A DNA stretch of 17,913 bases, taken from NCBI GenBank assembly GCA_964385645.1, contig CAYLPT010000175.1, forward strand, positions 1 to 17,913. Direction: 5' to 3'. Source of the stretch: CAYLPT01 sp964385645. Lineage in GTDB: Bacteria > Armatimonadota > Hebobacteria > Hebobacterales > Hebobacteraceae. Both the position numbers and the translations under genes were made by a program. The notes under the pieces are model-generated. The model did no database searches and was not told the DNA's origin. It was given only the letters and a program-made list of their open reading frames with translations. Positions 6,944-14,329 of this stretch are shown here, in pieces (the stretch's first letter is position 1; the number at the start of each line of letters is the position of its first letter).

Positions 6944-9900
6944 TCACCCCCTCCCATGAGTGATCTCCCGCTCGAGTAGCTCGGCGAGCTGGTCGGCGAG
7001 CCGGTGCACATCGGTCGTGGCGGCGATCTGCCGATCGCCCAGGTAGATGTTCGTGATCCGCTGGCCGGGCGCCCCCGCCGCCAGGGCGGGCTCCAGCCTC
7101 ACCGCGCTCAGGCGCCGCAGCCGCTCCTCGATCCCGTCGAAGACCCGCACCGCGGAGTCGGCGATGCTGCCCGCGGTCTCCCGGATCTGATCCCGCAGGG
7201 TCCGCTGCTCGGCCTCGATCTGGGAGACCGTCTCCTCGTGCTGGCGCCGGCGCTCCTCGAACTGCTCCCGCTCCTGCGCGGCGAGGGTCTCCCGCGCCTC
7301 CCGGATGGAGGCGAAGGTCGCCTCCAGCGCCTCGTCCTCCGGCATCATCCCGGCCTCGGCCGCCCGGCGCACCTCCTGGTACCGCTCCTGCAGCGCCTGC
7401 AGCCGGGTCTCTGCGTCGAGCTCGGCGTCCTCGAGCAGCGCGGCGATCGCCTGGATCTTCTCCATGGCCACCTCGCCCAGGGCCTCCTCGCTCTCCATGC
7501 CCGCCAGTCGCAGGAGGTCCACCCGGTGCTGCGCGGTGAGGTCGATCATGCTCAGCTCGAAGGCGTGCAGCCGGCGACGCTCGGCGATCTCCTGCTGGGT
7601 CCATTCCTGCCGCAGGTCGGCGAGCCGCCGGCCGGCGGTCTCCATCTCCTCCTGCATGCGCCGGCGCTCGGCCGCGATCTGCTGGGCGAGGCGCAGCTCC
7701 TCATCCCGGAAGAGAGGCGCCTCACCCGCCGCCCGCCGCGCCTGGTTGATCTGCTGGATGAAGCCGAGGATCTTGTCGAGCTGCGCGAGGTGCTCCCCCG
7801 TCTGCAGCCGGTCGGCCTGCCGCATCGCCTCCACGGCGCCGAGCCAGGAGGTGACGATCCGCCCTGTGGTCGCCTCGAAGGCCTGGGCCCGCTCCCGGGC
7901 GAGCTCCTCATTCAGCTCCTCGATGCGCCGCTGCAGCAGCGCCGCGCCCACCTGCCGGGCCTCCTCCTCGCCCTTGTGCTCCGCGTAGCTCCGGCGCCAG
8001 GCGAGCACCTCGGCCTGGATGCGCGCCAGGCGCGCCTCGTGGCTCTTGCCCTGCGCCTCCAGCAGGTCGGCGTCGAGCTTGAGGAGGTCGGCCTGGGCCT
8101 CCTGCCGGGCCAGCACCCGCATGGACTCCGCCCATTCGTTGGCGGTCGCAGCCTCCACGCCGGCGGCGAGCATCGCCCGCCGCTCCGACTCGATCTCCTC
8201 CATGCGCTGCTCGTGTCGGCTCCGGCGCAGGGCCGCCAGGTCGGACTCCGCCCGCTCGGTCATCTCCCGGGCCCGGCGGGACCGGGCCTCGGCCCGCTCG
8301 ACAGCGTAGGTCACGCTCTCGATGGCCTCCTCCTGCAGGCGAATCGCCTCGATCGTCCGCAGACCAAGCATCTCGCCGAGGGCATTCGACCACCTCTGAA
8401 TCCGGGTGGGCTCCAGCTTATCCAGCTCGGCCACCATCGCCCTGATCTCGGGTGGCAGATCCTTTGCCCTCTGCCAGAGCTTGGAGATCGCCTCATGGAG
8501 CTTCGCGGCCCGATCTTCGCCCCGGGCGAAGGCGACCCCCAGCCCCAGCGCCGCGGTCGCCAGCACCGTGACCGGCGTCACCAGCAGACCCAGCCCCTTG
8601 AGCGCCGCTCCGGCCTTCGTTGCCGCCGCCCCGAAGCCGGCCATGCTCACGCTCGCCGCCGACAGAGTCACCTTCGTGGTCGCCAGCGTCACGATCATCT
8701 GCTTCATCGAGGCGATGAGCTGTAGCGCCACAGGGCCCGCAGCCCTCGCCTGGGTGTTGAACACGACGCATGCCGCGGTGAGCGCCGCCAGCGCCCCAGT
8801 AGCGGCGACGATCAGGACTGTGAGCGTCCGTAGGGGGGCCGGCATAGCCCGCAATGCCTGCACCACCACCCGCAGCCCGCCAGTCAACTCCTTGAGCACC
8901 GGCAGCGCCACCGTCCCGACCTCGATCCATAGCGCGCGGGCAGTGGCCATCGTCTTCGCCCACTCGAGCCGCAGGGATTTGCTCTGCTCCTCCAGCGCGG
9001 CGGCTGCCGCCCCGGTCGCCTGCGCCATCGCCTGCACGTCCCCGGCGAATTCCTTGCCCCCGCCAGAGGCCAGCACCAGCGCGCTCCGAAGGGCGCGGAC
9101 GTTCGGGAACAGCTCGGCCAGCTTCTCGCTCGTCATCCCCATGCGCCGGGCGACCAGGTCCATCACCTCGGCGTTCTCCGCCCCGGCGGCCTCCAGCGCA
9201 TCGAGCTCCTCCAGCGAGATCGCCAAGGCCTGGCCCAGCTCGAGCATCACCCCCGATAGCCCCTTGGCGGCGAGGTTGGTGGCGGTGAGCTCGAGCCCCA
9301 TCGCCCGCGCCACCTCCCGCGCCTTGTCGGTGGGCCGGATGAAGGACAGCAGCACCTGGTTGAGGGAAGTGACCGCCTCGGGAGCCTGCACCCCCGCCCG
9401 GGTCATGGTGGCGATCGCCGCCCCCAGCTCCTCCACCGGCACCCCCGCCTGCGCCGCGGTGGAGACCACCTGGCCGATGTTGCCGGCGAGCTCCGCAAAG
9501 GTCACCACCCCCCGCTCGACGGTCTTGAACAGCACGTCGGTGACCCGATTGACCTCATCGGCGCTCATCCCATAGGCGTTAAGCACCGCGGTGACCGCCT
9601 TGCTGGCGGTGGCGGTATCCGTGAGGCCGGCGGTGGCCGCCCGGGCGGAGGCCTCCAGCACCTTCAGCGCATCGGCCCCCTGGAAGCCCGAAGAGACGAT
9701 GTCGTAGAGGCCCCGGGCGAGCACGGCCGGCGCCTGCCCCACCTCGCCCGCCATGTCGAGCACCGCCTGGGAGATGGCGGCGAAGTTCTGCTCGGAGTCC
9801 TTGAGGATGGAGTTGACATTGCGCATCTCCCCCTCGAACTCGGCCGCCGCCCGCGTCGCCACCATCAGCGCGCCCATCACCGCCGCCCCGAAGCCGGCCA

Positions 9901-10023
9901 GCATCATGCCCGCCCGCAGCGCCAGCGCGCCGTGCTGCTCCAGGAGGGAGTTGGCCCGCGCCATCCCCCCCAAAACTCCGTCATGTCCAGGCGCAGCTTC
10001 GCGACGATCGCGCCGACCGTCAC
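6944..10023 (-). CDS. Tail tape measure protein, TP901-like, start split by a -1 frame change
   Basis: The main frame (from about 9964 to the stop at 6944, 1006 residues) is a tape measure protein. It has a TP901-type core near the N-terminus (EFEGEMRNVNSILKDSEQNF, then VVTFAELAGNIGQVVSTAAQ), hydrophobic segments in the middle (LTVLIVAATGALAALTAACV and LLVTPVTVLATAALGLGVAF) and long charged coiled-coil regions in the second half. It sets tail length and is threaded through the tail tube. The best start is GTG 10023, which overlaps the chaperone extension stop (GTGA) behind GGAGGAGG and encodes VTVGAIVAKLRLDMTEFWGG. This start is in another frame and reaches the main frame only by a -1 shift, or an eighth G, at the G7 run 9965-9971. 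Unshifted it stops at 9904-9906. Starts at TTG 9973 or ATG 9964 have poor ribosome sites. Predicted fused length is 1026 residues. Confidence 0.88.
9964..9972 (-). other. Slippery G run at the tape measure N-terminus
   Basis: On the minus strand the codons read TTT TGG GGG GGA TGG, so G_GGG_GGA forms an X_XXY_YYZ heptamer in the upstream frame. A -1 slip places the ribosome on ATG GCG CGG, the main tape measure frame. An alternative is a missing G in the assembly or a natural homopolymer mutation: eight Gs give the same protein without slippage. Confidence 0.6.
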
Positions 10024-10433
10024 CCCCGCCTCCTCCGCCGGGTCGGGCGGCGCTGCACCGTCACCCCGAGCGCCCCCACCAGGTCCCGTATGTCACCATC
10101 CACCGCCGGTCCCTCGGGCTCGGCCGCCGAACGCGCCTCCCGCCGCAGCCGCCGCGCCTCGGCCTGCATCTGCCGGAAGTGCGGCTTGCTCCCCTGGGCC
10201 GCCGCCACCACCAGGTAGGTCTCGTGCATCCGGTCCGCCGCCAGCCGCGCTCTCCGCTGCCGGATCCGCTCCGCCATGATCAGCGCCTGCGCCGGCGTCC
10301 AGCCCCAGGTGATGGTGTCTGGCCGATCGATGCCGTAGGCCGACATCAGGACATGGTAGGCGCTGGCCCAGACTCCTGACTCAGCGCGCCCACTCCGACC
10401 AGCGCCTTGCCCAGCAGGAGGGCGCGCAGCACG
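10020..10433 (-). CDS. Tail assembly chaperone, -1 frame extension (gpGT-type)
   Basis: This open frame lies between the chaperone and the tape measure, the place of lambda T. Entered by a -1 slip at 10433-10439 it adds 137 residues, giving a 265-residue fusion. The first about 20 residues form an Arg/Ala/Gly linker. Next is VWASAYHVLMSAYGIDRPD, TITWGWTPAQALIMAERIRQ, a charged helical region (QMQAEARRLRREARSAAE) and a basic tail (RRPTRRRRRG). Alternatively it is a separate 108-residue protein from ATG 10346, which shares one base with the upstream stop (TGATG). Residues VWASAYHVL just before that ATG look protein-like, which favours fusion. The extended form is expected to bridge the tube protein and the tape measure during tail assembly. 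Its stop overlaps the tape measure GTG. Confidence 0.65.
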   Translation of the reverse strand, partial: RAARPPAGQGAGRSGRAESGVWASAYHVLMSAYGIDRPDTITWGWTPAQALIMAERIRQRRARLAADRMHETYLVVAAAQGSKPHFRQMQAEARRLRREARSAAEPEGPAVDGDIRDLVGALGVTVQRRPTRRRRRG

Positions 10434-10816
10434 TTTCCCCGGATCACCGGGAGCTGGTTGAGCTCGAGGAACGCGACCAGGATCTCGGTCGCCTGCGCGA
10501 GGGTCAGATGCTCCTCGACATACTCGGCATCGATCCCGAAGAGCTTCTCGAAGAGCATGCCCAGCAGATCCTGGCACAGGGGCAGCAGGGTCTGCAGATG
10601 CTCGTCGGGCTTGGAGAAGTCGAGGTCGGGATGCTCCCGGGCGACCCGCTGGGCGAGGGCGGCCAGCTCCCCCGAGATCCGCCGGAAGTCCCCGATCACC
10701 AGGGGCTTGACCACGATCTCCCGCTCACCCACCCGGAAGCGCCTCGGCTCTGGCGCCAGCAGCTCGTCCTCGGTCGGCCGGCCTGCCCGTACCCGCTCCC
10801 ACACTCTCCAGTTCAT
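10346..10816 (-). CDS. Tail assembly chaperone (gpG-type)
   Basis: 156 residues from ATG 10816 (MNWRVWERVRAG), with GGGAGG four bases upstream. An in-frame extension to 10909 lacks such a site and its 31 residues look like noncoding sequence. Residues 25-45 (RRFRVGEREIVVKPLVIGDF) are a beta segment typical of these chaperones. The rest is helical and acidic, with HLTLAQATEILVAFLELNQLP (103-123). Small acidic proteins between the tube and tape measure genes act as tail assembly chaperones and normally yield a minor frameshifted product. Here the frameshift site lies at residues 126-128; unshifted translation continues 28 residues to TGA at 10346-10348. Confidence 0.78.
   Translation of the reverse strand: MNWRVWERVRAGRPTEDELLAPEPRRFRVGEREIVVKPLVIGDFRRISGELAALAQRVAREHPDLDFSKPDEHLQTLLPLCQDLLGMLFEKLFGIDAEYVEEHLTLAQATEILVAFLELNQLPVIRGNVLRALLLGKALVGVGALSQESGPAPTMS
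10384..10439 (-). promoter_or_regulatory. Programmed -1 frameshift signal: G_GGA_AAC plus stem-loop
   Basis: In the chaperone frame the codons CGG GGA AAC (10441-10433) contain the canonical heptamer G_GGA_AAC (10439-10433). After a 5-nt spacer comes a perfect 8-bp inverted repeat, GCGCGCCC (10427-10420) with GGGCGCGC (10391-10384), enclosing 28 nt. Heptamer, phase, spacer length, gene and direction all match tail chaperone frameshift sites. Confidence 0.72.
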
Positions 10817-10839
10817 CTCGCCTCCCGCCAGTCCGGACC

Positions 10840-10872
10840 GGCCCGCGTCTGCAAGCTGTCTGCGAGCGGGCC
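10840..10872 (-). other. Inverted repeat between tail tube and chaperone genes
   Basis: The 109-bp gap between the tube stop (10926) and the chaperone start (10816) holds a perfect 7-bp inverted repeat, GGCCCGC (10840-10846) and GCGGGCC (10866-10872), with a 19-nt loop. No T-run follows in either direction, so it is not a good terminator. It might set the steep expression step between the abundant tube protein and the chaperone. No promoter is visible in the gap. Confidence 0.4.
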
Positions 10873-10925
10873 GACCGCCCCGGTATTGCGATGCGCCTAT
10901 GTGGCTCACGCCGCCGGCGGTGGCG

Positions 10926-11768
10926 CTATGCCTCCGGCTCTTCCTCGGCGGCCTCGGTCGGGTACTCCTCGACGCGGAGAATCTGGTCGCCGACGGGCCG
11001 GCTGGTGTCCGCCAGCACGGTGATGCGCAGCGGCAGGTCCACCTGCTCGTCCCGGCTCCAGGTGAGCGTGCCGCCGGTGGTCACCGTGCAGCGGTAGAAG
11101 GTGATCGCCCATTCCATGCCGGATCCGGCCGGGGTCACCAGCAGCACCGGCACCTCCCGGAGCTCCGTGTCACCGCCGAAGCGCAGCCGCCGCCGGCCGC
11201 CGCCCAGGTCCTCGACCTCGGCGGCGACGCCCCACACGCGCCGGAGGTTCTCCAGGGTCACCTCGGCCATCGGTGCCGAGACGACCATGGTCTCGCCCGC
11301 CTTGATGGAGCGGATCGGCATGAGCGACTCGTTGACCTCCACGTCCGAGGTCTCGACGTTGTGCTCCACCTCCACCGCGCCGTGCAGGTGCCCCACGAAC
11401 TCGCCGTCGATGTAGAGCGCCTTGGGCGCCCCCTTGATCACCGCGTTCGGGTCGTAGGGACGGGCGACGTAGAAGAACACCGCCTGCGCCAGCCAGCTCG
11501 TGGGAGCGGTGGGAACCGGCTCCCCGGTCGCCGCCACACCCACGTCGCACAGCCCCGCCGGCCAGCCATCGGTGTTCGCCTCGTCAATGGTCACCACCAG
11601 GTCGGCGCCATCGAGCTCCACGCGGCTGGGGTTGACCTCCTGCCATTCCGTCGCCCCGTGCCGACGGAAGAACACGTGGTCCGTGCCCGCGAAGTCCTCA
11701 CCGATCAGCGTGAGGACATCGCCGGCCGCGGCATGGCTCGGCACTACCTGCAGCAGCCCAACTGCCAT
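10926..11768 (-). CDS. Major tail tube protein with N-terminal IPT/TIG domain
   Basis: 280 residues from ATG 11768, behind a strong GGAGGAG four bases upstream, consistent with high expression. Residues 3-100 have the look of an IPT/TIG Ig-like domain: LLQVVPSHAAAGDVLTLIG, a short DHVFFRRHG strand, ADLVVTIDEA and the closing GLCDVGVAATGE. Residues about 110-275 resemble a tube protein: KALYIDGEFVGHLHGAVEVE, then SDVEVNESLMPIRSIKAGET, MAEVTLENLRRVWG and a beta-rich C-terminus ending in an acidic tail. The position between tail terminator and chaperone is that of the tube gene in siphoviruses. The tube part would polymerise into the tail lumen and the Ig domain would decorate the outside. An Ig domain at the N-terminus rather than the C-terminus is less common in my experience. 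Confidence 0.72.
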   Translation of the reverse strand: MAVGLLQVVPSHAAAGDVLTLIGEDFAGTDHVFFRRHGATEWQEVNPSRVELDGADLVVTIDEANTDGWPAGLCDVGVAATGEPVPTAPTSWLAQAVFFYVARPYDPNAVIKGAPKALYIDGEFVGHLHGAVEVEHNVETSDVEVNESLMPIRSIKAGETMVVSAPMAEVTLENLRRVWGVAAEVEDLGGGRRRLRFGGDTELREVPVLLVTPAGSGMEWAITFYRCTVTTGGTLTWSRDEQVDLPLRITVLADTSRPVGDQILRVEEYPTEAAEEEPEA

Positions 11769-11777
11769 GATCTCCTC

Positions 11778-12167
11778 CTAGCTCTGTGCTCGCCGCAGAT
11801 CGGCGAGAACGTTGAATGAGGCGAGGTGTCCCACCCCGCCGCGAGTCGATTCCGTCCCCATATACGCTGGGCTGTTAAGCGCCTCGAGCGTCAGCACATC
11901 CAGGCCCTCGCCCAGGTCGAGGTTCTGCTGATGGCGCAGCAGCCGGAAGAGCCGGTAGGCCTTCTGCAGCGCGCCATCCGGCGTCGCCGCCCGGGCGACG
12001 ATCTGCAGCGTGGGCCGCTCCCGCTCCGTGTAGTTGCTCGGAGGGTAACCGCCGGTCGCGTGCAGACTCACGCACTCCAGCGGCTCAGCCGGCCGGTGGA
12101 GCTTGAAGATGTCTGCCTCGCCCTGGCCCTCCAGGTAGGCCGCCAGCCTGTCCACCAGCAGGCTCAC
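11778..12167 (-). CDS. Tail terminator / minor capsid-like neck protein
   Basis: 129 residues from GTG 12167, which overlaps the preceding stop as GTGA. N-terminal helix LLVDRLAAYLEGQG, a turn into the beta strand ECVSLHATGG, then PPSNYTERERPTLQIVARAA, helix DGALQKAYRLFRLL (64-77) and C-terminal strands ending LASFNVLADLRRAQS. This arrangement matches the small neck proteins annotated as minor capsid protein or tail terminator, which cap the tail tube and join it to the head. Position directly before the tube gene supports this. The exact family is not certain by eye. Confidence 0.7.
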   Translation of the reverse strand: MSLLVDRLAAYLEGQGEADIFKLHRPAEPLECVSLHATGGYPPSNYTERERPTLQIVARAATPDGALQKAYRLFRLLRHQQNLDLGEGLDVLTLEALNSPAYMGTESTRGGVGHLASFNVLADLRRAQS

Positions 12168-12709
12168 TTGAGCGCCCCCCGGAGGTGGTGCTCGAGGTTC
12201 GCCTGGTAGCGGCCGGCCTGGAGCTTGAGGTTGTCCTCCAGGTACTTCGCCTTGCCGCCCTTGGGGTGGTTGAAGTCCAGCCGCTCGTGCTGGGCCAGCG
12301 CATAGGGCTGGTCGAAGCCCACCTCGCCCACCACGGCATCGGAGAGGCCGCCCTCCATGAGCTGACGCTCGCCTACGCGGTGGCCGATCTCCACCCCGCG
12401 CGAGGCCAGCTCGGGGAGCTTGCCCCGGGAGACCGCGCGTTCGCTGTCCGCCCGGAAGGCCTGGGCGCCCGCCCGGGAGACCGCCCGGCCGCCCGCGTAC
12501 ACCGCCGCGCTGCCGCTCGCCCGCAGCGTCCCCTCATCCACCGGCGCATCCCGCATCGCCCGCCCCAGCAGGTCCTCGGTGTTCTCGATCATGCCCCGCA
12601 CCGCCGCCCCCTGGACCCGCCGCCACACCGCGCCGTCGCGGGCGAGCTGCCGGCTCAGCTCCCCGACGCCGGTGAACTCCACCCCGTACTTGCCGCGCAG
12701 GCGAGCCAC
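12164..12709 (-). CDS. HK97 gp10-like neck/tail completion protein
   Basis: 181 residues from GTG 12709 (GTG GCT CGC, MARLRGKYGVEF), 7 bases after the stop of the membrane protein gene, with AGAGGG just upstream. A longer frame to 12805 gives an Arg/Ser-rich extension that overlaps the upstream gene and is rejected. Family features: N-terminal helix GVGELSRQLARDG, motif RDAPVDEGTLRASG (53-66) and near the end YALAQHERLDFNHPKGGKAKYLEDN (136-160, cited by its parts YALAQHE and HPKGGKAKYLED), the usual gp10 signature. Members sit between head-closure and terminator proteins. Residues about 77-115 (SRAGAQAFRADSERAVSRGK) form an insertion-like charged stretch. Confidence 0.82.
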   Translation of the reverse strand: MARLRGKYGVEFTGVGELSRQLARDGAVWRRVQGAAVRGMIENTEDLLGRAMRDAPVDEGTLRASGSAAVYAGGRAVSRAGAQAFRADSERAVSRGKLPELASRGVEIGHRVGERQLMEGGLSDAVVGEVGFDQPYALAQHERLDFNHPKGGKAKYLEDNLKLQAGRYQANLEHHLRGALK

Positions 12710-12716
12710 GTGCCCT

Positions 12717-12998
12717 CTACTCCCAGTCCCGAAGGTGCGCGACCCGGAACACCGCACTCCCGATCGCCACCGCCACGGCGACGATCTGGGCGAGGCTGCC
12801 GACATCGGCCAGCGCCCCGGTCAGGCCGGCCACGATCGTCGCGACGATCGTCACCCACCCGGTGAACAGGGCGAACACCCCCAGCTTGCGCCAGGCGCTC
12901 TCCGGCCAGCCGGCCCCGAAGAGGCGCTTGACCGCCCCGGTGAGAGCCGGCGCCGTCAGCCCGGCGAGCAGCGAGATCAGGTAGTCCCCATTCCCCAT
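12717..12998 (-). CDS. Small membrane protein, holin-like by size only
   Basis: 93 residues from ATG 12998 with GAGGAGG six bases upstream. Hydrophobic segments: about 6-28 (YLISLLAGLTAPALTGAV, possibly amphipathic), 38-63 (LGVFALFTGWVTIVATIVAG) and 69-89 (LAQIVAVAVAIGSAVFRV), so two or three membrane spans, with a short charged C-terminus. Size and topology fit a holin or another small phage membrane protein, but no family is recognised. Its place inside the head-tail joining genes, next to a secreted protein gene, is unusual: lysis genes normally follow the tail module. An accessory gene acting on the host envelope is an alternative. Confidence 0.66.
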   Translation of the reverse strand: MGNGDYLISLLAGLTAPALTGAVKRLFGAGWPESAWRKLGVFALFTGWVTIVATIVAGLTGALADVGSLAQIVAVAVAIGSAVFRVAHLRDWE

Positions 12999-13008
12999 GA
13001 CGGCCTCC

Positions 13009-13476
13009 TCAGAGCTCCACGCCGAACGACAGGTAGGTGCCGAGCCGGGTGTGCTGCGTGTAGGTCAGGCCGGCCCGGGTCGAGGTCTTCTCGCCGCCCG
13101 AATCCAGCAGCGCCAGGCTGGCTCCCGGCGACACCCGCAGGTCGCCCGTACTGGTCGGCAGCCGTCCCTCGCTGTCGTAGATCAAGCCATCCAGCGTCGT
13201 GTTGGCGGCCGCGTACTGCAGCAGTGTCAGCGGCTGCCTCAGCGTCACCTGCTCGGGCTGCTCGACCGGCAACAGCCGGAAGTGGGTGCCTCGGGCACCC
13301 AGGCTCTCGCCCGAGCTCGTCAGGGGCGACACGTGGGCGATGCTCGCCCGCTCCAGGCGGGGCAACAGCACATCGCCCTCCGCCCGCTCGGCCAGCGCGG
13401 CCGGCGCCGTGCAGACCAGCAAGGCCGCCAGCAGCACCGCCAGCGCCAGCCCTCTCGTCAGACTCAAAGTCCTCAT
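13009..13476 (-). CDS. Secreted protein with Sec signal peptide, unknown function
   Basis: 155 residues from ATG 13476 (AGGGG about 6 bases upstream). The N-terminus is a clear Sec signal: MRTLSLTRG, a hydrophobic core LALAVLLAALLV and likely cleavage after ALA (residue 29). A Cys at 22 does not fit a lipobox well, so a lipoprotein is unlikely. The mature part has no recognised motif. It is rich in Leu, Thr and Ser and ends in two strand-like segments, RAGLTYTQHT and LGTYLSFGVEL, that resemble the closing hairpin of a small outer-membrane beta barrel. It lies 9 bases upstream of the membrane protein gene, so the two probably act together. Possible roles are lysis (spanin-like), superinfection exclusion or surface modification; none is shown by the sequence. 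Confidence 0.68.
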   Translation of the reverse strand: MRTLSLTRGLALAVLLAALLVCTAPAALAERAEGDVLLPRLERASIAHVSPLTSSGESLGARGTHFRLLPVEQPEQVTLRQPLTLLQYAAANTTLDGLIYDSEGRLPTSTGDLRVSPGASLALLDSGGEKTSTRAGLTYTQHTRLGTYLSFGVEL

Positions 13477-13493
13477 CTCATCCCCTTTCGCGC

Positions 13494-13799
13494 CTACAGG
13501 TAGGCGCGCTGTGTGATTCCGTCGCCGCCCAGGCCCCGGGAGACCGAGACGGCGATCACCGTCAGGTACCTCTCCCCATCCGCCGAAAGCCCGTCGCCGA
13601 CGGCGACCTCGTCCTCCGGCCCCAGCGTCACGGTCACCTCGGACAGCACCTGCTCGCCCTGCGCGTTGCGCACCAGCCGCCGCTTCTCCAGCCAGCGGCC
13701 CCGGGTCTGGCTCGGCGCCCCAAAGGTCGGCTGTCCGTACCCGTCCCTCCCGGTGCGGGGCCTCCGCCAGATGCTCTGGGCGAGGTAGTCCGAGATCAT
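13494..13799 (-). CDS. Head-closure / head-tail adaptor protein
   Basis: 101 residues from ATG 13799 (MISDYLAQSIWRRP), sharing one base with the upstream stop (TGATG), with GGGGAG 7 bases upstream. A longer open frame to 14042 gives only Gly/Ala/Arg-rich sequence antisense in character and is rejected. Visible features are an N-terminal IWRRPRTGRDGYGQPTF segment, then strands RWLEKRRLVRNAQGEQVLSE, VTVTLGPEDEVAVGDGL and RYLTVIAVSVSRG, a small beta barrel like SPP1 gp16 or the head-tail joining family. It would plug the connector and receive the tail. Position and size support the call. Confidence 0.74.
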   Translation of the reverse strand: MISDYLAQSIWRRPRTGRDGYGQPTFGAPSQTRGRWLEKRRLVRNAQGEQVLSEVTVTLGPEDEVAVGDGLSADGERYLTVIAVSVSRGLGGDGITQRAYL

Positions 13800-14326
13800 C
13801 ACCCGCTCCCCGCCGTGAGCTCTCCCGCCCGCCGCTCCGAGGTGGCGATCACCCCTCCCCGGCAGACCAAGGGGGAGAGCAGGGCGCGCGCCTCGGCGCT
13901 CTCGATCACCTGCTGCGCCGCACCCGGCGCGTACTGCTCGCTCAGCCCGTCCACCGAGAAGCTCGTCACCCCGGCCGCCTGCAGCGCCCGCCGCCGCTCC
14001 GACTCCGCCCCCCGCGCCAGCAGCGCCAGCGCCTCCTCGCACTGCGCGTCCTTCACCGGCTGCGGGATCACCAGGGCCCCCACCTCATCCCGGTCCCGCC
14101 GGCGCGGGAAGGTCAGCGCCTGGGTGCCCGAGGCACCCTCGTCCCCGTCCCAGTAGCGCTCCCGCTCCAGGTGTCGGCAGGCCGTCAGCAGCGCCCTCTC
14201 CCGATCACCCTCGGAGGCGCCCGCCCACGCGCCGCAGTGGAGCCGCCCCGCGAAGTACTCCTGCGCCTCCGCCAGCGTCACGTAGCTGTTGCTGCCCGCC
14301 CCTCCGATGGTCGCGTCGATCGCCAT
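13799..14326 (-). CDS. Head-tail connector protein, DnaT-like/gp6-type
   Basis: 175 residues from ATG 14326. The N-terminus shows the pattern of a widespread phage adaptor family (annotated DnaT-like or head-tail connector): SNSYVTLAEAQEYFAGRLH (12-30), then GDRERALLTACRHLERERYW, QALTFPRRRD, IPQPVKDAQCEEALALL. The middle is helical, as in HK97 gp6, which forms the adaptor ring below the portal. The C-terminal third (SFSVDGLSEQYAPGA) is the usual family ending. It ends in the TGATG overlap with the head-closure gene, as expected for partners made in equal amounts. Confidence 0.82.
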   Translation of the reverse strand: MAIDATIGGAGSNSYVTLAEAQEYFAGRLHCGAWAGASEGDRERALLTACRHLERERYWDGDEGASGTQALTFPRRRDRDEVGALVIPQPVKDAQCEEALALLARGAESERRRALQAAGVTSFSVDGLSEQYAPGAAQQVIESAEARALLSPLVCRGGVIATSERRAGELTAGSG

Positions 14327-14329
14327 AGC

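Noticed and set aside
5883..7604. A 573-codon minus-strand frame crossing the toxin-antitoxin locus
   Set aside because: Gly/Arg/Ala-rich shadow of the tape measure and of the toxin-antitoxin genes; it overlaps the distal-tail-like gene in another frame.
7004..8725. A 573-codon plus-strand open frame opposite the tape measure
   Set aside because: Mirror of the coiled-coil codons of the tape measure; Leu/Arg/Pro-rich without any domain-like pattern.
12710..12805. N-terminal extension of the gp10-like gene
   Set aside because: Overlaps the end of the membrane protein gene and gives non-protein-like Arg/Ser sequence.
12420..14156. A 578-codon plus-strand open frame across the neck genes
   Set aside because: Spans five coupled minus-strand genes and has Arg/Pro/Ser-rich shadow composition.
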